DNA from: Sphingobium bisphenolivorans
Lineage (GTDB): Bacteria; Pseudomonadota; Alphaproteobacteria; Sphingomonadales; Sphingomonadaceae
Reading direction: 5' to 3'
Length of the DNA stretch: 64,000 nucleotides
Assembly (NCBI RefSeq): GCF_000412635.1
Contig: NZ_ASTG01000002.1
Location: 17,270 to 81,269, forward strand
Both the position numbers and the translations under genes were made by a program. Below the pieces are notes generated by a model. That model made no database searches, had not been told where the DNA came from, and worked only from the letters and a program-made list of their open reading frames with translations. Below, piece after piece: positions 1-8,157 of the stretch; position 1 is the first letter of the stretch; the number at the start of each line of letters is the position of its first letter.

Positions 1-48
1 CGCACGCAGGATGGTTCCCGGCGCAGACTCCTTTCGTCGCAGAAATGA

Positions 49-477
49 TTATTTTTTGAGCGAATCGCGAATTTCCCGGAGCAGCATGACCTCTTCCGGA
101 GTGGCGGCCGGTGCTTCCTCCGGCTTTGGCATCAGCCTGTTCACCGCCCTTACCAGCAGGAAAATGATGAAGGCGAGGATGAGGAAATTGACCAGCACGG
201 TCAGAAATTCGCCCCAGCCGAACATCGCGACGCCTGCGGCCTTCAGATCGACATAGCTTTCCGGATTGCCCTTGAAGCCGGCGGGTATGTCGCCCAGCCG
301 GATGAAGTAGCCGGAGAAGTCCGCGCCGCCGAACAGGAAGCCGACTACCGGCATGATCAGGTCGTCGGTCAGCGACCTTGTAATGGTGGCGAAAGCGCCG
401 CCGATGATGACGCCGACAGCGAGGTCCATGACGTTGCCGCGGTTGATGAAAGCCTTGAATTCGGAAATCAGCCCCAT
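49..477 (-). CDS. mscL: Large-conductance mechanosensitive channel MscL
   Basis: Homopentameric inner-membrane channel that opens under membrane tension to release solutes during hypo-osmotic shock. The 142-residue product has the family N-terminus ([10 protein letters not shown]), a first membrane helix at about 17-48 that starts in the conserved [12 protein letters not shown] stretch, a periplasmic loop at about 52-88, a second helix at about 91-113, and a charged cytoplasmic C-terminal helix ending REIRDSLKK. Length is normal for the family. It is transcribed alone, away from the lemA operon. Identification is firm. Confidence 0.97.
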   Translation of the reverse strand: MGLISEFKAFINRGNVMDLAVGVIIGGAFATITRSLTDDLIMPVVGFLFGGADFSGYFIRLGDIPAGFKGNPESYVDLKAAGVAMFGWGEFLTVLVNFLILAFIIFLLVRAVNRLMPKPEEAPAATPEEVMLLREIRDSLKK

Positions 478-579
478 GGAGAAACCCTTGCCCTGATTGC
501 GATCATCTTAGCATGAGGCGTTGCGAACGCATCGACAACCACCTATTTCCGTCAGCGAAACAAAGCTTAAGGATGCTCC

Positions 580-1182
580 ATGACGATCCTGCGCCGTCTT
601 CATCTTTTCCTGCTGCCGCTGCTGGGGGCCTTCGCCCTTTCCGCGTGCGGCATAAACAGCGTTCCTGCCGCCGAGGAAGTCGCCAAGGCCAAATGGGCCG
701 ACGTGCAGGCGCAGTATCAGCGCCGCGCGAACCTGATCGGCAATCTGGTGGCGACGGTGAAAGCCGCGGGCAAGCAGGAGCAGGACACGCTCGTCCGGGT
801 GACGGAGGCCCGTGCCAAGGCGACATCGGTGCAGGTGAATGCGGAGGATCTTTCCGATCCTGCCAAGGTGCAGCAGTTCCAGCAGGCGCAGGCGCAATTA
901 AGCCAGGGGCTCGGCCGCTTGCTCGCTTCGGTCGAGGCTTATCCCGACCTCAAGACCAACCAGAATTTCCTCGACCTGCAATCGCAGCTGGAAGGGACGG
1001 AGAACCGCATCGCCGTCTCCATCCGCGACTATAATGAAGCGGTGCGCGCTTATAATACTCGCATCCGCACCTTCCCCGACGCGATCGGCGCCAAGATCAT
1101 CCACGGGGCCAAGCCGATGACGCCATTCCAGGCAACCACACCGGGCGCCGAGGAAGCGCCGAAGGTCGACTTCGGCAACTGA
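580..1182 (+). CDS. lemA: LemA family lipoprotein
   Basis: LemA-family protein of 200 residues. The N-terminus is a lipoprotein signal with lipobox LSAC (Cys23), then a helical domain containing the family pattern AQYQRRANLIGNLVATVKA. LemA proteins are usually membrane-anchored with a soluble helical bundle; their biochemical role is not established. It is the first gene of a tight operon: six bases separate it from the first TPM-domain gene, and two further genes follow with 4-bp overlaps. LemA next to TPM proteins is a recurrent pairing and suggests a shared envelope function. Confidence 0.93.
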   Translation: MTILRRLHLFLLPLLGAFALSACGINSVPAAEEVAKAKWADVQAQYQRRANLIGNLVATVKAAGKQEQDTLVRVTEARAKATSVQVNAEDLSDPAKVQQFQQAQAQLSQGLGRLLASVEAYPDLKTNQNFLDLQSQLEGTENRIAVSIRDYNEAVRAYNTRIRTFPDAIGAKIIHGAKPMTPFQATTPGAEEAPKVDFGN

Positions 1183-1187
1183 TCGCC

Positions 1188-1955
1188 ATGCTCCGCCGCC
1201 TGCTCCTGATCCTTGCGCTGCTGGTCTTCATTCCAGTGGCGCAGGCCCAGACATTCCCTAAGCTGACCGGACGGGTGGTGGACGGCGCGAACCTGCTCTC
1301 GCAGGCCCAGGAACAGGCGCTGAGCGACAAGCTCGCCGCGCTGGAAACACAGAGCGGGCGGCAGCTGGTTGTCGCGACCCTGCCCGACCTGCAGGGCTAT
1401 GACATATCCGATTATGGCTACCGCCTTCTTCGCGCCTGGGGCATCGGCAGCAAGGAGCGCAACGACGGCGCGATCCTGATCGTGGCGCCCAATGAGCGGA
1501 AGGTCAGGATAGAGGTAGGCTATGGCCTGGAGGGCATACTGACCGATGCCCTTTCCTCTCAGATCATCCGCAACAGCATCACGCCGCGCTTCAAGGCCGG
1601 CGACATGGCGGGCGGCATCGATGCCGGATCGGATGCTCTCATCACGCTGCTCAACCTCCCGCCCGACGAAGCGCGCGCGCGCGCCGTTGCCGCAGAGGAG
1701 GAGCAGCGCGCTGCCAGCGATGACGGCGGTTCGGTCATGCTGATCTTCTGGCTGTTCATCGGCTTGTTCGTGATCCTGCCGATGATCTTCGGCCGGCGCG
1801 GCGGACGACGTTATCGTGGCGGCGCGGGACCCGTCATCATCTGGGGACCCGGGAGCGGCGGTTCGGGATGGGGGTCCGGCGGAGGCTGGGGCGGCGGCGG
1901 CTTCTCCGGCGGCGGCGGTAGCGGCGGGGGCGGCGGCGCCTCCGGAAGCTGGTGA
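1188..1955 (+). CDS. TPM domain (YgcG-type) protein, secreted and glycine-rich
   Basis: 255 residues: signal peptide at 1-20 (ending VAQAQ), TPM domain at about 25-150 (DGANLLSQAQEQALSDKL, GYGLEGILTDALSSQII), one membrane helix at about 183-200, a short basic stretch, then a tail of almost only Gly, Ser and Trp. This is the YgcG/TPM_phosphatase layout, in which the domain faces the periplasm and the Gly-rich tail the cytoplasm. Some TPM-domain proteins act in photosystem repair in plants and algae; the bacterial role is unknown. It sits between lemA and a second TPM gene and overlaps the latter by 4 bp. Confidence 0.92.
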   Translation: MLRRLLLILALLVFIPVAQAQTFPKLTGRVVDGANLLSQAQEQALSDKLAALETQSGRQLVVATLPDLQGYDISDYGYRLLRAWGIGSKERNDGAILIVAPNERKVRIEVGYGLEGILTDALSSQIIRNSITPRFKAGDMAGGIDAGSDALITLLNLPPDEARARAVAAEEEQRAASDDGGSVMLIFWLFIGLFVILPMIFGRRGGRRYRGGAGPVIIWGPGSGGSGWGSGGGWGGGGFSGGGGSGGGGGASGSW

Positions 1956-2632
1956 TGCGCATGCACTTCAACCAGGCCGATCATGATCGGGTCACAGCAG
2001 CGGTTGCGGAAGCGGAGAAGGAAACGAGTGGGGAGATCGTCACCATTGTCGCCCACCGATCCGACCCCTATCATGACGCGGGGCTGCATTGGGCGATCGG
2101 CGTCGTCTTCCTCGCGCTCTCCGCCGCAGCAGCCTTTCCCCACTATTTCCGCGCGCTCTGTGCCTGGCTGCTGCAAAGCTGGGAGCATGAGATTGAGGAT
2201 TGGAAGCTGCTGACGCTGCTTCTTGGTCTGTTGATCCTCAAATTTCTGATCGTCCGCTATGCGCTGGCATGGATGCCCTTGCGCATGGCGCTGACCCCCA
2301 AGGGAACGAAAGCGCGCCGCGTAAGGCGACGGGCGATCACCCTGTTCCGCGCCGTCGCGCAGGGCCGCACCCGCGCCCTGACCGGCGTGCTCATCTATCT
2401 GTCGCTCGACGAGCATCGCGCCGAAATCGTCGCCGACGCCGCGATCAACGAGAAGGTGACGCCCGAAGTCTGGGGCGAGGCAATGGCAGCGCTGATCGAC
2501 GGCGTTCGGGAGGGTCGGGCAGCAGACGGCATGGCCGAGGCGGTTCGGCAGGTTGGTGCCGTGCTGGCGCAGCATTTCCCCGCCACGGGCGACAACCCCA
2601 ATGAACTGCCCGACAGGCTGATCGAACTATGA
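1952..2632 (+). CDS. TPM domain membrane protein (second TPM paralogue)
   Basis: 226 residues with the TPM domain split around a membrane hairpin: KETSGEIVTIVAHRSDPY at about 23-40, helices at about 46-63 and 86-101, then RAVAQGRTRALTGVLIYLSLDEHRAEIVAD at about 133-162. It has no signal peptide and no Gly-rich tail, unlike the preceding TPM gene, so the pair is complementary rather than a simple duplication. It starts inside the stop of the upstream gene (ATGA) and its own stop overlaps the start of the Nudix gene in the same way, which implies translational coupling. Confidence 0.9.
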   Translation: MMRMHFNQADHDRVTAAVAEAEKETSGEIVTIVAHRSDPYHDAGLHWAIGVVFLALSAAAAFPHYFRALCAWLLQSWEHEIEDWKLLTLLLGLLILKFLIVRYALAWMPLRMALTPKGTKARRVRRRAITLFRAVAQGRTRALTGVLIYLSLDEHRAEIVADAAINEKVTPEVWGEAMAALIDGVREGRAADGMAEAVRQVGAVLAQHFPATGDNPNELPDRLIEL

Positions 2633-3171
2633 GTGACCATGACGCCGACTCTCCTGAAGAAACCATGTGGGAGGGCCGCTTCATTACCGCGAAGCGGCGG
2701 GGCCGCTGGGAATATGTCAGCCGATCGCGCGGCATCCACGCTGCCGTCATCCTGGCGATCGAAGATGCTGCGGATGGCCGCCATGTCCTTCTGGTCGAAC
2801 AATATCGCGTGCCGCTGCGCCGCCGCTGCATCGAACTCCCAGCAGGGCTTGTCGGCGACCATGAAGAGGGCGAGGAAGCCATGCTGGCGGCGAGCCGGGA
2901 ACTGGAAGAGGAAACCGGCTATCGCGCCGGCCATATGGAATCGCTCGGCGATTTCCACAGCTCACCCGGCATGGTGTCGGAAAGCTTCTCCCTCTTCCGC
3001 GCCCATGATCTGCGAAAAACCGGCGAAGGCGGCGGCGTGGATGGCGAGGACATCCGCGTTCATCGCGTGCCGCTGGCCTCGCTGTCGCAGCAGGTGGGCG
3101 CTTGGCGGGCGGCGGGCTTCGCGATCGACGTGAAGCTGCTGTTGCTGTTGGGTGCGGGAATGGTGGGGTAG
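2629..3171 (+). CDS. Nudix hydrolase, ADP-ribose pyrophosphatase-like
   Basis: 180-residue cytoplasmic hydrolase of nucleoside diphosphate derivatives. The Nudix box is complete from Gly78 (GLVGDHEEGEEAMLAASREL then EEETG), preceded by the strand VLLVEQYRVPLRRRCIELPAG typical of the ADP-ribose pyrophosphatase (NudF) branch, so ADP-ribose or a sugar nucleotide is the likely substrate. It is last in the lemA-TPM-TPM-Nudix operon and overlaps its predecessor by 4 bp. Substrate choice within the family cannot be read from sequence alone. Confidence 0.93.
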   Translation: MSDHDADSPEETMWEGRFITAKRRGRWEYVSRSRGIHAAVILAIEDAADGRHVLLVEQYRVPLRRRCIELPAGLVGDHEEGEEAMLAASRELEEETGYRAGHMESLGDFHSSPGMVSESFSLFRAHDLRKTGEGGGVDGEDIRVHRVPLASLSQQVGAWRAAGFAIDVKLLLLLGAGMVG

Positions 3172-3220
3172 AGAAGCCACCCTCCTGACCCTCGTCCCAG
3201 CTTCCGCGTGGACGACGCCA

Positions 3221-3670
3221 CTATTTCACCCGATACCATCCCGCCACGCGATCCAGCGCCAGGGTCAGCACCAGCTTGCCCGCACGACTCGGCCATCCCA
3301 GCGCCTTTTCCGCCGCGATCAAGCCTTCGCCCGCGCAGACGACCCGCCACAAAATGTCGGCCAGCCCCGGCCCTGCCGCGCGGAGCGCCCCGTCCAAACG
3401 CTCCCGCGCGGAAAGCTGGGCATGTGTCGGATCGGCCTTCAGCCCGCTTCCCTTTTGTGACGGCGCGGCGTCCCAGCGCATCGTGACGCGTGCGCCAAGG
3501 CCCGCCCTCTCCCAGTCCGCCCTCAGCAAATCGCCCGCGACATAATGGCGCTGCGACACATGACCACGAGCATGCAGCCAAGCCAGGGGCGATTCGCCGA
3601 TATTGACCGCCACCTTCTGCATCCGCCCGAACGGGTCTTCCACAAGCTGCTCGACAAATTGCGCTGCCAT
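3221..3670 (-). CDS. DUF6456 domain protein
   Basis: 149-residue protein matching DUF6456, an alphaproteobacterial family of unknown function. Family features seen are GESPLAWLHARGHVSQRHYVAGDLLRADWERA near the N-terminus and a C-terminal helical part with VCAGEGLIAAEKALGWPSRAGKLVLTLALDRVA, which looks like a DNA-binding helix pair. The reading frame is open further upstream, but the start at 3670 is preceded by a near-perfect ribosome binding site (AAGGAGGT), so I prefer it. It diverges from an XRE regulator gene at 3768. Confidence 0.82.
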   Translation of the reverse strand: MAAQFVEQLVEDPFGRMQKVAVNIGESPLAWLHARGHVSQRHYVAGDLLRADWERAGLGARVTMRWDAAPSQKGSGLKADPTHAQLSARERLDGALRAAGPGLADILWRVVCAGEGLIAAEKALGWPSRAGKLVLTLALDRVAGWYRVK

Positions 3671-3767
3671 TGCGACCTCCTTAACTTGATCCGCCAAAGA
3701 AGGCCTTGCCATGCCGCGCCGATTGTAGGAAAGCAGAAAAACCAAATAGGTAAAATCAGGAAGCTAT

Positions 3768-4331
3768 ATGATCACCCGCATCCGGGAGGTACGCAAAGCC
3801 AAGGGCCTTACATTGGAGCAGGTGGGCGCCCTGTGTGATCCACCTACAACGGCACAGACCATCGGACGCCTGGAAACCGGCACCCGAACCGTTTCGGTCA
3901 ACTGGCTCAACCGTATCGCCAAGGCGCTCGGCGTTTCCTCATCGGAACTGGTAGCGCTGCCAGGACAAAGCGTGGTCCCTGTCGCAGCGCTGCTGGGGCC
4001 GGAGGGCGCACGCGCGCCGACCCGCCCCCTTTCGCTGCCGCCGCCAGCACCGGCCGACGCGATGGTGGGCGTTCAAGTGTCCGGCAGTATCGGCGATTAC
4101 CGCAGCGGTGACGAAATCTGGTGCCGCCGCATCACGCCGGATGAATTTGCGAGCGTGATCAATCGCGACCTGCTGCTGCCCCGTCATGCAGGCCGCTTCC
4201 TGTTCGGGCGGCTGATCGGTCGGGAGGACGACCGCCTGCATGTTCTTCCGCTCGGGATCGGCACGCGACAGCAGGTGATCACAGACCCACCCTGGGCCGC
4301 CGTAGCGGTTCAACTGGTGAGACGGCTGTAG
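3768..4331 (+). CDS. XRE-family helix-turn-helix regulator with repressor-like C-terminal domain
   Basis: 187 residues. The N-terminal 65 residues form an XRE/Cro helix-turn-helix (IREVRKAKGLTLEQVGALC, then TIGRLETGTRTVSVNWLNRIAKALGV). A Pro/Ala linker at about 85-103 joins a C-terminal domain with GVQVSGSIGDYRSGDEIWCRR, which resembles the sensor or peptidase-like half of S24/LexA-type repressors but shows no clear Ser-Lys catalytic pair. A binding site AGGA lies just before the ATG. It diverges from DUF6456 and precedes a glycosyltransferase gene, but no phage genes are near. Target genes are unknown. Confidence 0.85.
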   Translation: MITRIREVRKAKGLTLEQVGALCDPPTTAQTIGRLETGTRTVSVNWLNRIAKALGVSSSELVALPGQSVVPVAALLGPEGARAPTRPLSLPPPAPADAMVGVQVSGSIGDYRSGDEIWCRRITPDEFASVINRDLLLPRHAGRFLFGRLIGREDDRLHVLPLGIGTRQQVITDPPWAAVAVQLVRRL

Positions 4332-4388
4332 CCAAACGGGCGCTTCATCCTTAACCCGGAAGAAACCATGACGCTGTAGGAAGATGGC

Positions 4389-5567
4389 ATGACGCTGAAC
4401 GTCCTGATGCTTTCCACCCTGTTTCCGGACATGAGCCGCCCGAATTTCGGCGTTTTCGTGGAGCGGCAAGCGCGGGAGCTGGCGAGCCGGGAAGGCGTCA
4501 GGGTAACGGTGGTCGCTCCGCTTGGCGTTCCCCCATGGCCGCTGTCCGCAACCAAACGCTATGCGGCGCTTCGCGCCCTGCCGCGCAAGGAACGATGGCA
4601 GGACCTCACCGTCTATCGACCCACCTTTCCGATCATCCCCAAATTCGGCGGGCGTCTCAATGTCGGCAGCATGACGCGGGCGATCCTCCCGCTCGTCAGG
4701 CAACTGCATCAGCAGCAGCCATTCGACGTCATCGACGCCAGCTTCTTCTTCCCCGATGGCCCCGTGGCGCAGCGGCTCTCCCGCGCGCTGGGCATCCCCT
4801 ATTCGGTCAAGGCGCGAGGCGCGGACATTCATTATTGGGGCGCCCGCAACGACACCCGCAAAATGGTCAAGCGCGCCGCGGATGATGCCGTCGGCCTGCT
4901 CGCCGTGTCGGGTGCGATGCGCCGGTCGATGACGCGCATGGGCATCGATGAGGAAAAGATACGCGTCCATTATACCGGTGTCGATCTCGACCGGTTCGAG
5001 ATCGCGGATCGAGCGGCCGCGAAGGAGGCCTTGGGTTTCGAAGGGCCGGTCGTCCTTTGTGTCGGCGCGCTCATTCCGCGCAAGGGGCAGGACCTGCTGG
5101 TCCAGGCCCTGCCGCTGCTGCCGGGCGTGACGCTGCTATTTGCGGGACAGGGTCAGTATCGCCGCGCGCTGGAGAAGCTGGCGGCCGACCTCGGCGTCGA
5201 CCGCCGCATCGGCTTCCTGGGCTCGGTTCCGCACGACCGCCTGCCCCGCATCTACGCTGCCGCTGACGTCATGGCCCTGCCCTCCTCCTCGGAGGGGCTC
5301 GCCAATGCTTGGGTGGAGGCGCTGGCCTGCGGCACGCCGATCGTCATCACCGACGTGGGCGGTGCGCGGGAACTGCTCGACAGGCCCGAGGCGGGACAGA
5401 TCGTCGCCCGCGAGCCTGAAGCGATCGCCGCCGCCATCAGCGACATCCTCATCAATCCGCCGGATCGCGAAGCAGTGCGCGAAACCGCGCTACGCTTCAC
5501 CTGGGCCACCAATGGCGATACGCTGGTGGAGCATCTGCACGGCATAGCCGCCAAGGGAGCTGGCTAG
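4389..5567 (+). CDS. GT4-family glycosyltransferase
   Basis: 392-residue GT-B fold glycosyltransferase of family 4, transferring a sugar from a nucleotide-sugar donor with retention. The N-terminal Rossmann half begins LNVLMLSTLFPDMSRPNFGVFVERQ. The C-terminal half starts near VVLCVGALIPRKGQDLLVQAL and contains the E-x7-E donor signature in PSSSEGLANAWVEALACGTP. The ATG follows an AGGAAG site. The stop codon overlaps the stop of the opposing molybdoprotein gene at the palindrome CTAG. Acceptor and product are unknown; a role in surface polysaccharide is inferred from the capsule genes at 10-15 kb. Confidence 0.9.
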   Translation: MTLNVLMLSTLFPDMSRPNFGVFVERQARELASREGVRVTVVAPLGVPPWPLSATKRYAALRALPRKERWQDLTVYRPTFPIIPKFGGRLNVGSMTRAILPLVRQLHQQQPFDVIDASFFFPDGPVAQRLSRALGIPYSVKARGADIHYWGARNDTRKMVKRAADDAVGLLAVSGAMRRSMTRMGIDEEKIRVHYTGVDLDRFEIADRAAAKEALGFEGPVVLCVGALIPRKGQDLLVQALPLLPGVTLLFAGQGQYRRALEKLAADLGVDRRIGFLGSVPHDRLPRIYAAADVMALPSSSEGLANAWVEALACGTPIVITDVGGARELLDRPEAGQIVAREPEAIAAAISDILINPPDREAVRETALRFTWATNGDTLVEHLHGIAAKGAG

Positions 5568-7231
5568 CTGTCCCAATAGGCCACCAGCCGCGCCTTGCGG
5601 TTGCTGGTGGGAAAGCGGCCCTCGTCGAACGGCACCTCGCCCCAGCGCCAAGGGGTCAACTCAGCATAGGCAGGGTTGGAGATCGGCGCGTGCCTTCTGA
5701 GGTTCAGCAGGCGCCTATCCTCATTGTAATAAGCCGTCAGTCGCGCATGCTCGCGATAAATTTCCGCCGGCCGTTCATAATGAAAGGCGTCGCCCCAGCC
5801 CATGGCGCGGGCGATCTGCGTCACGATCCACCAATCGGGCCTCGCCTCTCCGGCCAGCGGCAAAAGGTGCCGCTGGCGGCTGATGAGACGGTCCGTGCTG
5901 GTGAGCGTGCCATCCTTTTCTATCCACGGCGGCGACGGCAGCGCAATTAGTCGGCCTGTCTTCAGTTCCGGCTCGATCCAGGGAGTGGAGAGGATCGCCA
6001 GCGGAATGCGGTCAAGCAGGCCGCGCAGCCGATCGGCGGCGGAGGACAGACCGCCCAGCATCAGCATGGCTTTGATGCGCCCACCGGCCACCGCCTCGGT
6101 CAGCGCCTCACCCGACAGCCCAGCGCCGCTCACCAAGGCAGGCGCGCCCCAGAAGCGCGCAACATGGGCGGCCCCCGTGCCACAGAAGTCGCGATGCGCC
6201 GAAAGCTCGGCCGCCCCGCAACCAACCTCCCGCGCGCCCATGCTGTTGGGAGCGCCGGCGATGGCGAAGGGCGCAGCGCCGGGCTTGCCGACCTGCCCGG
6301 TGGCAAGATGCAGGTTGAGGATCGTGCCAGCGAGCCGCACCCCGACATCGCCGGACGCGTCGCTGTCGGGGCTGAACAGCGTCACCAGCCGGCCACTCCC
6401 CAGCACCATCTCATAAAGGCTGCGCAATGGTCCTGCATCGAGCCCGCAAAGGCGCGCTACCGACCAAAGGTCATGGCCTCGCTTCAAGCCGGCCCAGAAA
6501 TCGGGCGGGATGATCAGGCTGCTCGCGATTAACGACTCGTCCAGCGAGCCGCTATCATGAGCATGCAGCAGCAGTCCGGAGAAGAACGCGGCTTCCGAAC
6601 CCGGGGCGATGGCGACGCGCAGATCGGCATCGATGTCTCCCCCCTCCTCACCGCGCGCAATCAGGACCAGTCGGCTGCCCTGTCCCGCCCGCGCGGCCTT
6701 TATGCGCTCATGCAGGATGGGGTGACGGTGAAGCGTTGCAGCGCCCACGACCAGCAACAGGTCGGCCTGCTCCACATCCTCCATCGCGGCGGGCATGACA
6801 TCTTCACCGAAGGCGGCGCGTTGCGCGGCGGCTACCCCGTCCGTCTCGATGCCGGGCGCGTCGATATGGGCAGAGCCGACAAAGCCCTTCATCAGCTTGT
6901 TGGCGACATAATAATCCTCGGTCAGGAGATCGCCGGCAACGTGCAGCGCCACGCTTTCACCGCCATGGCACGCGATGATGTGGGACAGACGCCGCGCCGC
7001 GTGAGAAATCGCCCGCGGCCAGCCGACCGGACGTCCATTGATCATTGGCTGCAGCAAGCGGTCGTCCAGCTTCAGTTGCTCGGTCAAGGCGGTGCTTTTC
7101 GGGCACAGCCGGCCGCTATTGACGGGATGCGCCGGGTCGCCTGCTATCGATACTTCGCGCGCCTCCCCCACCACGGCGCGAACGCCGCATCCCAGGCTGC
7201 ACTGACCACAAAGCGAACGGATTACGGGCAT
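5564..7231 (-). CDS. Truncated nitrate-reductase-like molybdopterin oxidoreductase
   Basis: 555 residues related to the NasA/NapA-type molybdopterin oxidoreductases. A complete [4Fe-4S] motif is present (Cys8, Cys11, Cys15, Cys43 in CGQCSLGC...RLCPKS), as is the family stretch NLHLATGQVGKPGAAPFAIAG. Two things are abnormal. The segment that carries the Mo-ligand cysteine in NasA (LCM before AFG) reads APGIETDGVAAAQRAAFG, with Glu129/Thr130 at the cysteine position. The protein also ends right after DEGRFPTSNRKARL, where the C-terminal molybdopterin-dinucleotide-binding domain normally begins. It may be a non-catalytic relative or a decaying gene. It diverges from modA. Confidence 0.8.
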   Translation of the reverse strand: MPVIRSLCGQCSLGCGVRAVVGEAREVSIAGDPAHPVNSGRLCPKSTALTEQLKLDDRLLQPMINGRPVGWPRAISHAARRLSHIIACHGGESVALHVAGDLLTEDYYVANKLMKGFVGSAHIDAPGIETDGVAAAQRAAFGEDVMPAAMEDVEQADLLLVVGAATLHRHPILHERIKAARAGQGSRLVLIARGEEGGDIDADLRVAIAPGSEAAFFSGLLLHAHDSGSLDESLIASSLIIPPDFWAGLKRGHDLWSVARLCGLDAGPLRSLYEMVLGSGRLVTLFSPDSDASGDVGVRLAGTILNLHLATGQVGKPGAAPFAIAGAPNSMGAREVGCGAAELSAHRDFCGTGAAHVARFWGAPALVSGAGLSGEALTEAVAGGRIKAMLMLGGLSSAADRLRGLLDRIPLAILSTPWIEPELKTGRLIALPSPPWIEKDGTLTSTDRLISRQRHLLPLAGEARPDWWIVTQIARAMGWGDAFHYERPAEIYREHARLTAYYNEDRRLLNLRRHAPISNPAYAELTPWRWGEVPFDEGRFPTSNRKARLVAYWDS

Positions 7232-7358
7232 GGATCAGGTTGCGACTCTGATCATGTCCTGAAAGCTCGGCACAACTAAGATGGGATCGCAGATCATCTC
7301 GCCGCCTTAGCTGATGGTGAGGCGAGACAAAAGTATGGTGCAATGGCAGAAGCAGCGG

Positions 7359-8129
7359 ATGAAGCCGATTCTCCGCGCGCTCGCGCTCGTCGCTATATTC
7401 CTCCATATATCGGATACGCCCGCCATGGCAGCCCAGCGGGGACCGCTGGTCCTGGCCGCCGCGAGCATGCAGGAGGCGATGAACGCAGCCGCAGACGCCT
7501 GGGCAGCGCAGCGCCATGTCCGGCCGGTCCTCTCCTTTTCCGCATCCTCGGCTCTCGCCCGCCAGATCAGGGCCGGCGCCCCAGCGGACCTGTTCGTCTC
7601 GGCGGATGAGGATTGGATGGACGAGGTTGAGAAGGCGGGATTGGTCGCGCGCGGCACCCGCGCCGACGTGGCGGGAAACCAGTTGGTGCTGATCGCACCC
7701 GCGCGCTCCTCGCTGCGGTTGAGGATCGGACCCCGCATGCCGATCGCCCGCGCGCTCGGCACCTCGCGCCTTGCCATCGCCAATCCGGACAGCGTGCCGG
7801 CGGGCAAATATGGGAAGACGGCGCTGACCCGGCTGGGCGTCTGGCCGCAAGTAGCCGACCGGTTGGCCCGCGGAGACAATGTCCGATCCGCCATGGCCCT
7901 GGTGGAACGTGGCGAGGCGCCGCTCGGCATCGTCTACGCGACCGATGCCCGTGCTTCGCCGAAAGTGCGCGTCTTGGGCGTATTCCCGGCCAGCAGTCAC
8001 GAGCCGATCCGCTATCCGTTGGCGAGGCTGACCGGCAGCCGCCATCCAGAAGCAGAGGGCTTTCGCCGCTTCCTACTGTCAGGTCGGGGCCGACAGATCC
8101 TTGCGCGCTATGGCTTCAGCAAGCCCTAG
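7359..8129 (+). CDS. modA: Molybdate ABC transporter, periplasmic binding protein ModA
   Basis: Periplasmic receptor that delivers molybdate (or tungstate) to ModBC. From the start at 7359 the 256-residue precursor begins with a signal peptide ending PAMA, then the family motifs LVLAAASMQEAMNAA, FSASSALARQIRAGAPADLFVSAD and the late SVPAGKYGKTALTRLGVW. The Ser residues of AAAS and SASS are the usual oxyanion contacts. The frame is open back to ATG codons at 7335 and 7314, so the start is uncertain. It is separated from modB by a HAD phosphatase gene on the other strand, so modA and modBC may be transcribed separately. Confidence 0.93.
   Translation: MKPILRALALVAIFLHISDTPAMAAQRGPLVLAAASMQEAMNAAADAWAAQRHVRPVLSFSASSALARQIRAGAPADLFVSADEDWMDEVEKAGLVARGTRADVAGNQLVLIAPARSSLRLRIGPRMPIARALGTSRLAIANPDSVPAGKYGKTALTRLGVWPQVADRLARGDNVRSAMALVERGEAPLGIVYATDARASPKVRVLGVFPASSHEPIRYPLARLTGSRHPEAEGFRRFLLSGRGRQILARYGFSKP
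7389..7415 (+). promoter_or_regulatory. Possible ModE-type Mo-box inside the modA 5' end
   Basis: CGCTATAT and ATATATCG, separated by six bases, form a near-perfect dyad (one mismatch) at 7391-7412. The left arm resembles the published Mo-box half-site (ATCGCTATATA), the operator of the molybdate-responsive regulator ModE. The right arm fits the consensus less well. It falls within the signal-peptide codons of modA whichever of the candidate starts is used, and no modE gene is in the window, so this is only a suggestion. Confidence 0.3.
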
Positions 8130-8157
8130 CGCCGGGGATCGCATCGGCGCGGCTCGC

